This document shows, one piece after another, positions 36,797 to 45,457 of a stretch of DNA of 64,000 bases. The number at the start of each line of letters is the position of its first letter. The first letter of the stretch is position 1. This DNA is from Bacteroides fragilis. Its GTDB lineage: Bacteria; Bacteroidota; Bacteroidia; Bacteroidales; DTGW01. Location: contig CAMDBI010000003.1 of the NCBI GenBank assembly GCA_945889005.1, forward strand, positions 1 through 64,000, written 5' to 3'. Below the pieces are notes generated by a model, which saw only the letters and a program-made list of their open reading frames with translations, had not been told where the DNA came from and did not search any database. Position numbers and translations under genes: made by a program.

Positions 36797-36828
36797 ATTG
36801 AATAAACTAATTAAGTTATATATATTTG
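36797..36828 (+). promoter_or_regulatory. Bacteroidota-type promoter for pyk
   Basis: ATTG at 36797-36800 (one base off TTTG), a 20-nt spacer, then TATATTTG at 36821-36828, a full match to TAnnTTTG. Transcription would begin near 36835, leaving a leader of about 70 nt. Confidence 0.55.
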
Positions 36829-36903
36829 CAGTTCAAAAGTATGAAATATTCGATATTTTTTGTAAATTAGTAAAAATAGTTAATTGATAATACAATAAGA
36901 AAT

Positions 36904-38313
36904 ATGTATAAAAAGACCAAAATTGTAGCCACCATTTCAGACAAAAAGTGTGATGTTACTTTTTTAAAGAAATTACATAAGTCGGGGATGGATGTTGTTC
37001 GTCTAAATACTGCTCATCAAGGCTTTGAAGAGGCGCAGAAAGTGATTGACAACGTTAGAAAGGTTTCCGACAAAATTGCTATTCTAGTCGACACCAAAGG
37101 CCCCGAAGTTAGAACAACTATTGTAGATGAGCCAATAGATGTTAAAACTGGCGATACAATTGTAATATATGGAAAACCCGATGAAAAAACAACTGATCTG
37201 AATCATGTAAATGTTAGTTATTCAGGTTTTGTAAAAGACCTTAAAGTAGGGAATTATATATTGATCGACGATGGTTCACTTGAGATGCATGTGATCGAAA
37301 AAAAAGACGATTGTCTTATTTGTGAAGCTCAAAACGATGGAAAGATTGAAAGTAGAAAGAGTATCAATGTTCCGGGAGCAAGTTTTAAACTTCCATCATT
37401 AACTAAAAAAGATATCGATTTTATTTATTATGCAATTGAACAAAAGATCGATTTTATTGCACATTCTTTTGTTCGACGCAAGGAAGATGTATTAGAAATT
37501 CAGAAAATACTCGATAAACAAAAAAGTAGCATAAAAATAATTGCTAAAATCGAGAATCAAGAAGGAGTAGATAATATTGACGAAATATTGGAATATACTT
37601 ATGGTATAATGGTTGCTCGTGGCGATTTGGCTATTGAGATTCCATACGAAAAAATTCCGAATATACAGAATATGCTTATCAATAAATGTATTGCAAAGCG
37701 TAAGCCTGTAATTATTGCTACCCAAATGCTTCATAGCATGATTAAAAATCCTCGTCCGACTCGAGCCGAGGTGAGCGATATAGCCAATGCTGTATACAGT
37801 AAGGCCGATGCCATTATGCTAAGTGGCGAAACTGCTTACGGGGCATATCCGCTCGAAGCTGTCGAAACCATGAATAAAGTGGTACTTGAAACCGAAAAAA
37901 CACGAAGCGACATACACGAAGCTCCAACTGTTGTATTGACAGATGAACGTTCTGCATATCTCACCAAAATGGCTGTAGAAGCAGCCGTAGCTCTCGATGT
38001 GAAAGCGATTGTTGCCGATTCGAATACCGGTAGTTCTATCAGAAATATGGCAGGTTTCAGAGGCCGTAGACCAATTTTCGCTTTTTGCTACGACAAAGCA
38101 ATAGTGCGACATTTGTCGCTTTCGTATGGGGTATTTGCTCAGTATCTCGAACAAACAGCCAATAGTCATGAGTTTATTCGTAAAGCAATAAACCAATTGC
38201 TCGAAGAAAAAAGAATTAAGGAAAATGATATGGTTCTCGTTTTTGCAGGCAATTTTGGAAACAAATTTGGCAAATCGTTTGTAGAAATTAGTCCGGTCGA
38301 AAAGTTGATTTAA
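36904..38313 (+). CDS. pyk: Pyruvate kinase
   Basis: This 469-residue glycolytic enzyme makes pyruvate and ATP from PEP. It has TKIVATISDKKCDVTFLKKL, MDVVRLNTAHQG (where many family members have NFSHG), LVDTKGPEVRTT, KIIAKIENQEGVDNI with the catalytic Lys, MVARGDLAIEIPYEKIP, and IATQMLHSMIKNPRPTRAEVSDIANAV followed by DAIMLSGETAYG. The C-terminal allosteric domain (residues 355-469) is complete. With ppdK nearby, the cell has both directions of the PEP-pyruvate step encoded within 6 kb. Confidence 0.97.
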   Translation: MYKKTKIVATISDKKCDVTFLKKLHKSGMDVVRLNTAHQGFEEAQKVIDNVRKVSDKIAILVDTKGPEVRTTIVDEPIDVKTGDTIVIYGKPDEKTTDLNHVNVSYSGFVKDLKVGNYILIDDGSLEMHVIEKKDDCLICEAQNDGKIESRKSINVPGASFKLPSLTKKDIDFIYYAIEQKIDFIAHSFVRRKEDVLEIQKILDKQKSSIKIIAKIENQEGVDNIDEILEYTYGIMVARGDLAIEIPYEKIPNIQNMLINKCIAKRKPVIIATQMLHSMIKNPRPTRAEVSDIANAVYSKADAIMLSGETAYGAYPLEAVETMNKVVLETEKTRSDIHEAPTVVLTDERSAYLTKMAVEAAVALDVKAIVADSNTGSSIRNMAGFRGRRPIFAFCYDKAIVRHLSLSYGVFAQYLEQTANSHEFIRKAINQLLEEKRIKENDMVLVFAGNFGNKFGKSFVEISPVEKLI

Positions 38314-38421
38314 GTTGAACAGAATTAAAATTTAAAATAAAATTTAAAAAAAACGATTGTTTATTTTTTGTTAGAGCTAACTATAAGTGTTATTATTAAT
38401 TTTTATAACTATTGGAAGACT

Positions 38422-38456
38422 TGAAGAGATATATTTTGTTTGACAATATCTCTTCA
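38422..38456. other. Perfect 11-bp hairpin in the pyk / porin spacer
   Basis: TGAAGAGATAT (38422-38432) and ATATCTCTTCA (38446-38456) form a perfect stem around a 13-nt loop. No strong T-tract follows. It could be an operator, an mRNA structure ahead of the porin gene, or a weak end signal for pyk. Confidence 0.4.
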
Positions 38457-38519
38457 TTAATGAAATTTTCAATTTTTTGATATACAATATTTTATTGTTA
38501 CACTATAAAATTTAATGTT

Positions 38520-39689
38520 ATGGGCTCAAATAACTTACTAATTGGTTTAATATTATTGTTTGTTTTTAACATACAGTTAATAAGTTCTCAATCAGATACA
38601 TCTGAACAGTCTAAGCCATTTACTTTTGAGATTTCTTATTTGGGCGATGCTGCTCGAAACAATACTGGAGGAATAAAGACCGGTTTTGCATATATGGGAA
38701 TGGCCAATTTAAATATTGGTTTTAGTCCCGAGGCATTAGGTTGGTGGCAAGGTGGTGAATTTTATGTACATGCAGCAAATACGCATGGCAAAACTCCTTC
38801 GGCCGATCTTATTGGCGATTTTCAGGTGGCATCAAATATAGAAGCCGGGAATCATCTCTATATTCAGGAGTTGTGGTATAAACAACAAATGGGAGATATT
38901 GAGTTAAGTATTGGACAGTTAGATCTCAATGCGGAGTTTATTTCATGCGACCCGGCTGGTCTTTTTCTCAATAGCTCTTTGGGAATATCTTCATTGGTAT
39001 CAAAAGCTGTACCAGTTTCTATTTTCCCGCTTACAACATTGGGTTTTACGGGTAAGTGGGCAATGAACGATCAGGTAGCTTTGCTTTCATCGATATTCGA
39101 TGGCGATGTTAGCGATTTTGATGTAAACAAGTATAACTTGAATTGGCCAATTTCTAAACAAAATGGTTTTTTGACTGTTTCAGAAATACAACTTTCGTCC
39201 TTGCACGAAAAACAAACCGGAACGATTAAACTGGGATATTTTTATCACAATAAATTACAACAAATTAACGAAATGAGTGGATTGTACGAGACAATATTTG
39301 ATTACAATCAAGGTTTTTACATGATGGCAGATCAAGTCGTTTGGCAAAAAGAAGGCTCTCAACGATCGATAAATCTATTTTCGCAGTTGGCCTTAGCTCC
39401 CCGAAATGTGAATTTTCATCATCTATACTTTGGTTTTGGTGCAAATATTACGAGTCCATTTACAAAAACGGCTAAAGACAATTTGGGCATTGCAATTGCT
39501 CACGCACATTTCAACAATTACGGCATTACTGGCGAATCGAGTATTGAGCTTACATATCAATACCAGATTTCAAACTACTTTTTTGTTCAACCCGATATTC
39601 AGTATATTATTCAACCGGCAGAAGATGCCAACTTGAAGCTCGATAATGCCTTGGTTTCTTTTCTAAGATTTGGATTTATCTTTAATTGA
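38520..39689 (+). CDS. OprB-like outer-membrane porin
   Basis: This 389-residue protein has a signal peptide (about 24 residues, ending LISSQ). Its barrel-type sequence fits the carbohydrate-selective porin OprB family: FTFEISYLGDAARNNTGGIKTG near the start, GWWQGGEFYVHAANTHGKTPS, LYIQELWYKQQMGDIELSIGQLDLN, and a closing strand ending FLRFGFIFN. It ends 2 nt before the FeoAB start codon, so it is likely co-transcribed with ferrous iron uptake; a role in iron or organic substrate entry is inferred from that. Confidence 0.82.
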   Translation: MGSNNLLIGLILLFVFNIQLISSQSDTSEQSKPFTFEISYLGDAARNNTGGIKTGFAYMGMANLNIGFSPEALGWWQGGEFYVHAANTHGKTPSADLIGDFQVASNIEAGNHLYIQELWYKQQMGDIELSIGQLDLNAEFISCDPAGLFLNSSLGISSLVSKAVPVSIFPLTTLGFTGKWAMNDQVALLSSIFDGDVSDFDVNKYNLNWPISKQNGFLTVSEIQLSSLHEKQTGTIKLGYFYHNKLQQINEMSGLYETIFDYNQGFYMMADQVVWQKEGSQRSINLFSQLALAPRNVNFHHLYFGFGANITSPFTKTAKDNLGIAIAHAHFNNYGITGESSIELTYQYQISNYFFVQPDIQYIIQPAEDANLKLDNALVSFLRFGFIFN

Positions 39690-39691
39690 AT

Positions 39692-42184
39692 ATGACTCAA
39701 AACAGCAATTTAAGCGACAAACTTTCTAAACTAACCGATGGCGAGTCGGGTATAATTGTAAAAGTAAAGGGGCATGGGGCTTTTCGTAAACGAATTACCG
39801 AGATGGGTTTTGTAAAAGGCAAAACGGTTAAGGTTATTAAAAATGCACCATTACAAGATCCGGTTGAATACGAAATAATGGGTTATCAGATTTCGCTCCG
39901 AAGAAGCGAAGCAAATCTGATAGAAGTAGTTGGGATTGAGAATGCTCATATTGTTGGAGATAATAAATTTGAAGGATCATTCTCTGACGAATCGGTAAAA
40001 AGAACTTTTCGTGAGCAAAGTCAAACCATTCAGGTCGCATTGGTAGGCAATCCAAATAGTGGAAAAACTACACTTTTCAATCATGCAACTGGTTTGCACG
40101 AACATGTTGGGAATTATGGAGGTGTAACTGTCGATATCAAAGAGGCTCGTATTGATTTGAACGGATATACTATTAATATAACCGATTTGCCAGGAACATA
40201 TTCAATATCGGAATTTTCGCCCGAAGAGCTTTTTGTAAGAAAACATATTTTCGATTCATTGCCCGATGTGATAGTCAACGTTGTAGATGCATCGAATCTT
40301 GAGCGCAACTTATATCTTAGTACACAACTTATCGATATGAATATCAAGGTAGTTATTGCCTTGAACATGTACGACGAATTGGAGAAAAACGGAATACGTT
40401 TCGACTATCAAACTTTGGGAAAAATGATTGGAATCCCAATTGTTCCAACAACTGCTTCGAAAGGTAAAGGTATCGATGACCTTTTCCAGAAGGTTATTGA
40501 TATTTATAACGATGTTGATCCTACTGCACGCCATGTGCATGTAAATTATGGGAAAACAATTGAAGAATCGATTAAAAAAGTAAGTGATAAAATAAAAGCC
40601 AACAAAAGTTTATCAGATACTTATAGTCCCCGATATTTGGCGATAAAACTTCTCGAAAACGAGAACTGGACAAGGAACCAATTAATAGCCAGTGATGAAA
40701 CTGCAAAAATTATAGAATTGGCTAATAGTGAGATTGTTAAGCTCGAGAAAGAATTTCACGAGAAAACAGAAACCATTTTTGCCGATGCGAAATATGGTTT
40801 TATAAATGGAGCGTTAAAGGAAACGTATGTGCCCGGTCCCGAAAAACGAAATCAAACATCGACTATTATCGATAGTTTTATAACACATAGGCTTTTTGGA
40901 TTTCCCATCTTTTTATTTTTTATGTGGCTTATGTTTCAGGTAACTTTTACTGTTGGTAGTTACCCAATGGAATGGATCGATGCAGGGGTTGGATTTATCG
41001 GAGATTTTATTTCGTCTATAATGCCCGATGGTGCACTGCGCGACATGCTTGTCGATGGTATAATTGGAGGTGTCGGGGGAGTTGTTATTTTTCTGCCGAA
41101 TATTTTAGTGCTGTTTTTCTTCATTTCGCTTATGGAAGATACCGGATACATGTCGCGAGCCGCTTTTATAATGGATAAACTAATGCACAAAATAGGTCTT
41201 CATGGCAAATCGTTTATACCTCTGCTTATGGGTTTTGGATGCAATGTTCCGGCTGTAATGGCTACCCGAACGCTCGAGAATAGAAAAGATAGGTTGCTCA
41301 CTATGCTTATTACTCCATTTATGTCGTGTAGTGCTCGGCTTCCGGTTTATGTTTTGCTTATTTCTGCATTTTTTCCTCATAATCAAGGCTTAATTTTATT
41401 GTCAATTTACATTATTGGTGTTTTGCTAGCTGTTGTAGTAGCTTTAATATTAAAAAAAACGTTCTTTGCCAAGCAAGAAGTGCCTTTTGTGATGGAACTG
41501 CCTCCGTATCGTATGCCCACATTGCGTAATACATCGCTGCACATGTGGAATAAAGGTGTGCAATATATCAATAAAATGGGGACTGTAATATTATTTGCAT
41601 CAATACTAATTTGGGCATTGGGATATTATCCGCGCAATGTTCATTTTTCGAAAGATTACGATCAAATGCAGATTGCTATTCAGACCGATAGTACTTTGAT
41701 TGATAGCACTCGTGATGCCCAATTGACAATGATAATGCTCGAAAAAGAAGCTGAGAGACAAGAGAAATCATACATTGGTCAAATGGGGCATCTCATTGTT
41801 CCAGTTATAGAACCTTTAGGATACGATTGGAAAATTGGAGTAAGCATAATTACAGGTTTGGCCGCTAAAGAAATTGTAATAAGCACCATGGGGGTGCTTT
41901 ACCAAGCCGATATGAATGCCGACGAAAATTCGGCAAATCTGAAAACCAAATTGCAAGAGCAAAAGTTTACAAGTGGTGATCATAAAGGTAAAAATGTTTT
42001 TAACCCGGTAGTTGCTTATTCGCTCATGCTTTTTGTACTCATCTATTTTCCTTGTGTAGCTGTAATTGCGGCAATTAAAAAAGAATCTAATTGGAAATGG
42101 GCTGTATTTACCATGGTTTATACAACTGTACTTGCTTGGATTGTTGCATTTGCGGCTGTTCAAATTGGCAATCTTTTTTTGTAA
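39692..42184 (+). CDS. feoB: Ferrous iron transporter FeoB with fused FeoA domain
   Basis: This 830-residue protein has an N-terminal FeoA/SH3 domain (residues 1-80; GESGIIVKVKGHGAFRKRITEMGF). A G-protein domain follows, with P-loop GNPNSGKTTLFN near residue 118, switch GNYGGVTVD, DLPGTYS, and NMYD for guanine. The C-terminal membrane permease has two Gate motifs (DGIIGGVGGVVIFLPNILVLF; FMSCSARLPVY) and a late GLAAKEIVISTMGVLYQ. It imports Fe2+ across the inner membrane. The ATG at 39692 is preferred to TTG 39686, which overlaps the porin stop. Confidence 0.96.
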   Translation: MTQNSNLSDKLSKLTDGESGIIVKVKGHGAFRKRITEMGFVKGKTVKVIKNAPLQDPVEYEIMGYQISLRRSEANLIEVVGIENAHIVGDNKFEGSFSDESVKRTFREQSQTIQVALVGNPNSGKTTLFNHATGLHEHVGNYGGVTVDIKEARIDLNGYTINITDLPGTYSISEFSPEELFVRKHIFDSLPDVIVNVVDASNLERNLYLSTQLIDMNIKVVIALNMYDELEKNGIRFDYQTLGKMIGIPIVPTTASKGKGIDDLFQKVIDIYNDVDPTARHVHVNYGKTIEESIKKVSDKIKANKSLSDTYSPRYLAIKLLENENWTRNQLIASDETAKIIELANSEIVKLEKEFHEKTETIFADAKYGFINGALKETYVPGPEKRNQTSTIIDSFITHRLFGFPIFLFFMWLMFQVTFTVGSYPMEWIDAGVGFIGDFISSIMPDGALRDMLVDGIIGGVGGVVIFLPNILVLFFFISLMEDTGYMSRAAFIMDKLMHKIGLHGKSFIPLLMGFGCNVPAVMATRTLENRKDRLLTMLITPFMSCSARLPVYVLLISAFFPHNQGLILLSIYIIGVLLAVVVALILKKTFFAKQEVPFVMELPPYRMPTLRNTSLHMWNKGVQYINKMGTVILFASILIWALGYYPRNVHFSKDYDQMQIAIQTDSTLIDSTRDAQLTMIMLEKEAERQEKSYIGQMGHLIVPVIEPLGYDWKIGVSIITGLAAKEIVISTMGVLYQADMNADENSANLKTKLQEQKFTSGDHKGKNVFNPVVAYSLMLFVLIYFPCVAVIAAIKKESNWKWAVFTMVYTTVLAWIVAFAAVQIGNLFL

Positions 42185-42260
42185 GCAGTTTTGTCGAATT
42201 CAATAAATTAAATTTCGCTGAACTTAAAGTTTATCGAATTGTTTATAAAGAAAATTCATT

Positions 42261-42458
42261 ATGATACAACATATCATTGTTTTTATAATTATTGGATTAG
42301 CAGTTGCTTATACTATTGTTTCTATAATACGTAGTTTGCAATCGCGAAGTGCAGGAAACTCTTCTTGTAATGGTTGTTCGGGTTGTTCTGTAAGTAATGG
42401 TTGTTCTGCCAAATCGGAGGTCGTTGAACTAATCAATAGCAAAAAAGGATGTTGTTAA
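42261..42458 (+). CDS. FeoB-associated Cys-rich membrane protein
   Basis: This 65-residue protein has one N-terminal membrane helix (IIVFIIIGLAVAYTIVSII) and a Cys-rich tail (SCNGCSGCSVSNGCS, and a CC at the very end). Small proteins of this plan follow feoB in many Bacteroidota and other phyla and are thought to assist Fe2+ transport. It follows feoB by 76 nt. Confidence 0.88.
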   Translation: MIQHIIVFIIIGLAVAYTIVSIIRSLQSRSAGNSSCNGCSGCSVSNGCSAKSEVVELINSKKGCC

Positions 42459-42527
42459 AATTGTTAATTGTAAAGATTTATTTATTATTTTGCACTTACA
42501 ATAATACAAATATTCAACAATCTTGTT

Positions 42528-43076
42528 ATGTCAATAAAAGTATTGGTTTTTTTTGCCACTGGTTTTGAAGAGATTGAAGCTCTTGCTCCTGTAGATATAT
42601 TGCGTCGTGCGGGATACGATGTTACAATGGTATCTGTTTTGGATCAAATACAAGTTTCAAGTTCGCGCAATGTTACAGTAGTTGCCGATGCTACAATTGA
42701 TGAGGTCGATTTTTTAGATATTGATTTAATTGTTCTTCCAGGGGGAGCACCTGGCACCCAAAACCTTGACAAGTCGAGTAAATTAAAAGAGCTCATTATA
42801 TCACATTACAAATCAGAAAAACTAATAGCTGCTATTTGTGCTGCACCAACAATATTAGGCAAAATGGGTCTTCTCCAAGGTTTAAATGCTTGTTGTTATC
42901 CTGGTTGCGAAGCTGATCTTATAGGAGCAAATGTATTGGACGACAGATTGGTGGTCGACAGAAATATTGTTACTGCACGCGGAGCAGGTGTATCGGTCGA
43001 TTTTGGACTTAAACTTGTAGAAATACTAGATGGAAAAGTTAAAGCAGATGAACTTCGCAAGAAAATGATTGCTTAA
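42528..43076 (+). CDS. DJ-1/PfpI-family protein
   Basis: This 182-residue protein matches the DJ-1 group: VLVFFATGFEEIEALAPVDILRRAGYDVTMVS (conserved Glu at 14-15), LIVLPGGAPGTQNL, and the nucleophile elbow AAICAAPTILG with Cys at 104. A late ITARGAGVSVDFGLKLVE segment is also typical. Proposed activities include glyoxalase, deglycase and oxidative-stress chaperone; sequence does not decide. It is followed by a bidirectional terminator. Confidence 0.92.
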   Translation: MSIKVLVFFATGFEEIEALAPVDILRRAGYDVTMVSVLDQIQVSSSRNVTVVADATIDEVDFLDIDLIVLPGGAPGTQNLDKSSKLKELIISHYKSEKLIAAICAAPTILGKMGLLQGLNACCYPGCEADLIGANVLDDRLVVDRNIVTARGAGVSVDFGLKLVEILDGKVKADELRKKMIA

Positions 43077-43110
43077 TTCAACACAGAGTTTTTACGACAC
43101 AGAGTATAAA

Positions 43111-43141
43111 AAAAGCCCCATTCTACTTGAATGAGGCTTTT
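43111..43141. terminator. Bidirectional terminator between converging genes
   Basis: The stem AAAAGCCCCATTC / GAATGAGGCTTTT (one mismatch) has a TACTT loop, A-run on the left and T-run on the right. It lies between the plus-strand DJ-1 gene and the minus-strand zinc-ribbon gene and can serve both. Confidence 0.8.
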
Positions 43142-43168
43142 CTATTTTGTTTTCTTAGTGTTTTGTAT

Positions 43169-43930
43169 TTATTCTACATCCAAATCATCATCGACCAATA
43201 TACGTCCGCAGTATTCGCATACAATAATTTTTTTGCGGGTACGTATTTCCATTTGACGTTGAGGAGGAATCTTGTTGAAACATCCGCCGCAAGCATCGCG
43301 CTGAACAGTAACCACAGCTAAACCATTGCGAGCATTGCTCCTGATACGTTTGTAAGCAGTCATTAAACGAGGCTCAATAAAATTTTCTACGTCCTTCGAA
43401 CGTTTCAGTAAGTTTTCTTCTTCTTTCTGGGTATCAGAAATAATATCGTCGAGCTCTTTCTTTTTACTATTAAGGTCGTGAACCCTTTCACTAAGAAGGG
43501 TTTTAGACTGATCTATTGATTCCTTTTTGAGCTTTAATTGAGCGGTAAATTCGCGGATACGCTTTTCGCATAGCTCAATTTCCAATGTTTGAAATTCTAC
43601 TTCTTTCGAAAGTGAATCGAATTCGCGGTTATTGCGAACATTATTTTGCTGCTCCTGGTATTTTTTTATTAATCCTTGAGAATTAACAATCTCACCTTTT
43701 TTTGCATTGATGGAGGCATCCAATGCTTTGGTTTCGTCTTCGAGGTTTTTAATACGGGTTTCTAAACCTTCAATATCATCCTCTAAATCTTGAACTTCGA
43801 GAGGAAGCTCACCTCGTAATATTTTTATTTTATCAATTTCGGAATCGACTTTTTGTAATTCAAAAATTGCTTTTAGCCTTCTTTCTATTGATATTTCTGT
43901 CTCTTGTGATTTCGATTTCTCAGCAACCAT
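43169..43930 (-). CDS. Coiled-coil protein with C-terminal C4 zinc ribbon
   Basis: This 253-residue protein is a long helical hairpin (residues 15-190, heptad-rich, many Glu/Lys/Leu) followed by a zinc ribbon: ACGGCFNKIPPQRQ and VCEYCGRILVDDD supply four cysteines. It matches the CT398/DUF164 family, whose structure from Chlamydia is a coiled-coil with zinc ribbon and has been linked to RNA polymerase sigma-54 and type III secretion there. The role in Bacteroidota is unknown. It is 3 nt downstream of the NIF3 gene, a pairing found in many genomes. Confidence 0.87.
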   Translation of the reverse strand: MVAEKSKSQETEISIERRLKAIFELQKVDSEIDKIKILRGELPLEVQDLEDDIEGLETRIKNLEDETKALDASINAKKGEIVNSQGLIKKYQEQQNNVRNNREFDSLSKEVEFQTLEIELCEKRIREFTAQLKLKKESIDQSKTLLSERVHDLNSKKKELDDIISDTQKEEENLLKRSKDVENFIEPRLMTAYKRIRSNARNGLAVVTVQRDACGGCFNKIPPQRQMEIRTRKKIIVCEYCGRILVDDDLDVE

Positions 43931-43933
43931 GTA

Positions 43934-45028
43934 TTATATGTAATTTATGGGGTTTGTATTAATATTCGAAAAATGAACTGCAAAATTAGCATTTTTTTTC
44001 TTAATGATACGATAAAATATTTCTGTTGTATATTGTTCGCTTTCGAAGTGTCCAATATCGGCGATTACAATTTTCGAATCGGCATCAAAAAACTGATGAT
44101 ATTTTATATCTCCAGTAATAAGTATATCGGCACCTACTGCTATGGCGTTGTTAATCAGGAAGCTTCCCGCACCACCACAAACAGCAACCTTTTCGATAGG
44201 TTTTCTTTTCAATGGACTATGGCGAATCATTTTGACCGAAAAAATATCTTTTAAACGTTTCAAAAAAACCATCTCATCTTCAGGTTCAGAAAGCTTTCCA
44301 ATAATACCCATACCAGCCTTGTTATAGGTGTTTTCGAGATTGAATATGTCGTAGGCTACTTCTTCGTATGGATGAGCCGCGAACATTGCTTTTAAAACTT
44401 TTGATTGTATATGTTTGGGAAAAATGCTTTCGATTTTAATTTCTTCTTCGGTATGAATTTCGCCAATTTTCCCGACAAAAGGTTTAGAGTTTTCGTTGCC
44501 TCTAAATGTGCCGTATCCGTTGGTATTGAAACTACAATGGTCGTAGTTGCCAATATTCCCAGCACCTGCTTTTAGTATTGCCATTCGAACTTCCGATGCA
44601 TGACTCGATGGAGCATATGTAACCAATTTGCAGAGTGAATTTTTTGTGGGAGAAAGAATTTTTGTAGACTGTAGTCCAATTTTTTCGGCTATCATCGAAC
44701 TCACGCCTCCTTCTACACTGTCGATATTGGTATGGCAAGCGTATATTGCAATGTTATTTTTAATGGCTTTTGTTACGCATCGTTCTACAAGTGTTTTATT
44801 GGTCAAACGTTTTAGACCGCTAAAAATTAATGGATGGTGACAAATAATGAGTCCTACTTGTTTTTTTGTAGCTTCTTCAATAACCTCTTCTGTAATATCA
44901 ATGGCAAGTAGCACAGATGAGATTTCACTATTTTCATCGCCAATCAATAAGCCTGAATTGTCGTATGACTCTTGAAATGATAGGGGCGCAAAATCTTCGA
45001 TCGAATTTGTAATTTCTTTAATAGTCAT
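43934..45028 (-). CDS. NIF3-family dinuclear metal protein
   Basis: This 364-residue protein has the Nif3 opening IEDFAPLSFQESYDNSGLLIGD, metal ligands in CHHPLIFSGLKRL and CHTNIDSVEGGVS, an inserted domain with AHPYEEVAYDI, and the closing VCGGAGSFLI, GADILITGDIKYHQFFDA and DIGHFESEQY. The family forms hexameric rings and has been annotated as GTP cyclohydrolase 1 type 2, without firm proof for most members. The ATG at 45028 was chosen over the TTG two codons upstream. Confidence 0.93.
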   Translation of the reverse strand: MTIKEITNSIEDFAPLSFQESYDNSGLLIGDENSEISSVLLAIDITEEVIEEATKKQVGLIICHHPLIFSGLKRLTNKTLVERCVTKAIKNNIAIYACHTNIDSVEGGVSSMIAEKIGLQSTKILSPTKNSLCKLVTYAPSSHASEVRMAILKAGAGNIGNYDHCSFNTNGYGTFRGNENSKPFVGKIGEIHTEEEIKIESIFPKHIQSKVLKAMFAAHPYEEVAYDIFNLENTYNKAGMGIIGKLSEPEDEMVFLKRLKDIFSVKMIRHSPLKRKPIEKVAVCGGAGSFLINNAIAVGADILITGDIKYHQFFDADSKIVIADIGHFESEQYTTEIFYRIIKKKNANFAVHFSNINTNPINYI

Positions 45029-45044
45029 TTCCAATCTCGATTAA

Positions 45045-45395
45045 TTAGCTTGCTGTTATTTCTATGTTGTCGCGAACCTCAACGAGCATTTCTCGAATGT
45101 TTTTCAAAAGTTTTATAGCCTCAAAGTTGTTTATAGTATCTTCGCGGTTTTCTTTCATTTTACGTTGTGCTCCTTTGAGAGTCATACCACGCTCTTTAAC
45201 AAGGTGATAAATTATATGAAAGTTGTCAATATCTAACTTGGTAAATAATCGATTGCCTTTTTTATTTTTTTTGGGTTTTATAACTTCAAATTCTTTTTCC
45301 CAAAAACGAATAAGCGAGGTGTTAACATCAAACATTTCAGCGACTTCGCCTATTGTGTAATATACTTTCTCTATTTTTTTTTCCTTGTAAGGCAT
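45045..45395 (-). CDS. MerR-family transcriptional regulator
   Basis: This 116-residue protein has a winged helix-turn-helix of the MerR type: VYYTIGEVAEMFDVNTSLIRFWEKEFEVI followed by NRLFTKLDIDNFHIIYHLVKERGMTLKGAQRKM. The C-terminal part is short and helical with no effector domain, as in the conserved Bacteroidota copy next to alaS and an M23 peptidase. Targets are unknown. A -7 element lies about 20 nt upstream, so it may be transcribed on its own. Confidence 0.88.
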   Translation of the reverse strand: MPYKEKKIEKVYYTIGEVAEMFDVNTSLIRFWEKEFEVIKPKKNKKGNRLFTKLDIDNFHIIYHLVKERGMTLKGAQRKMKENREDTINNFEAIKLLKNIREMLVEVRDNIEITAS

Positions 45396-45415
45396 TTTGT
45401 TTATGAGGTGATGGA

Positions 45416-45423
45416 CAAATATA
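45416..45423 (-). promoter_or_regulatory. -7 element upstream of the merR-type gene
   Basis: On the minus strand this reads TATATTTG, a full match to TAnnTTTG, 20 nt before the start codon. No TTTG is seen at the usual distance, which leaves room for an activator or makes it a weak promoter. Confidence 0.4.
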
Positions 45424-45457
45424 ATTAAATTAACTTGAATAATATGCTATGTTAATT

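Noticed and set aside
38314-38519. Riboswitch or tRNA in the pyk / porin spacer
   Set aside because: Only a simple hairpin is visible. No cloverleaf or known riboswitch core could be recognised.
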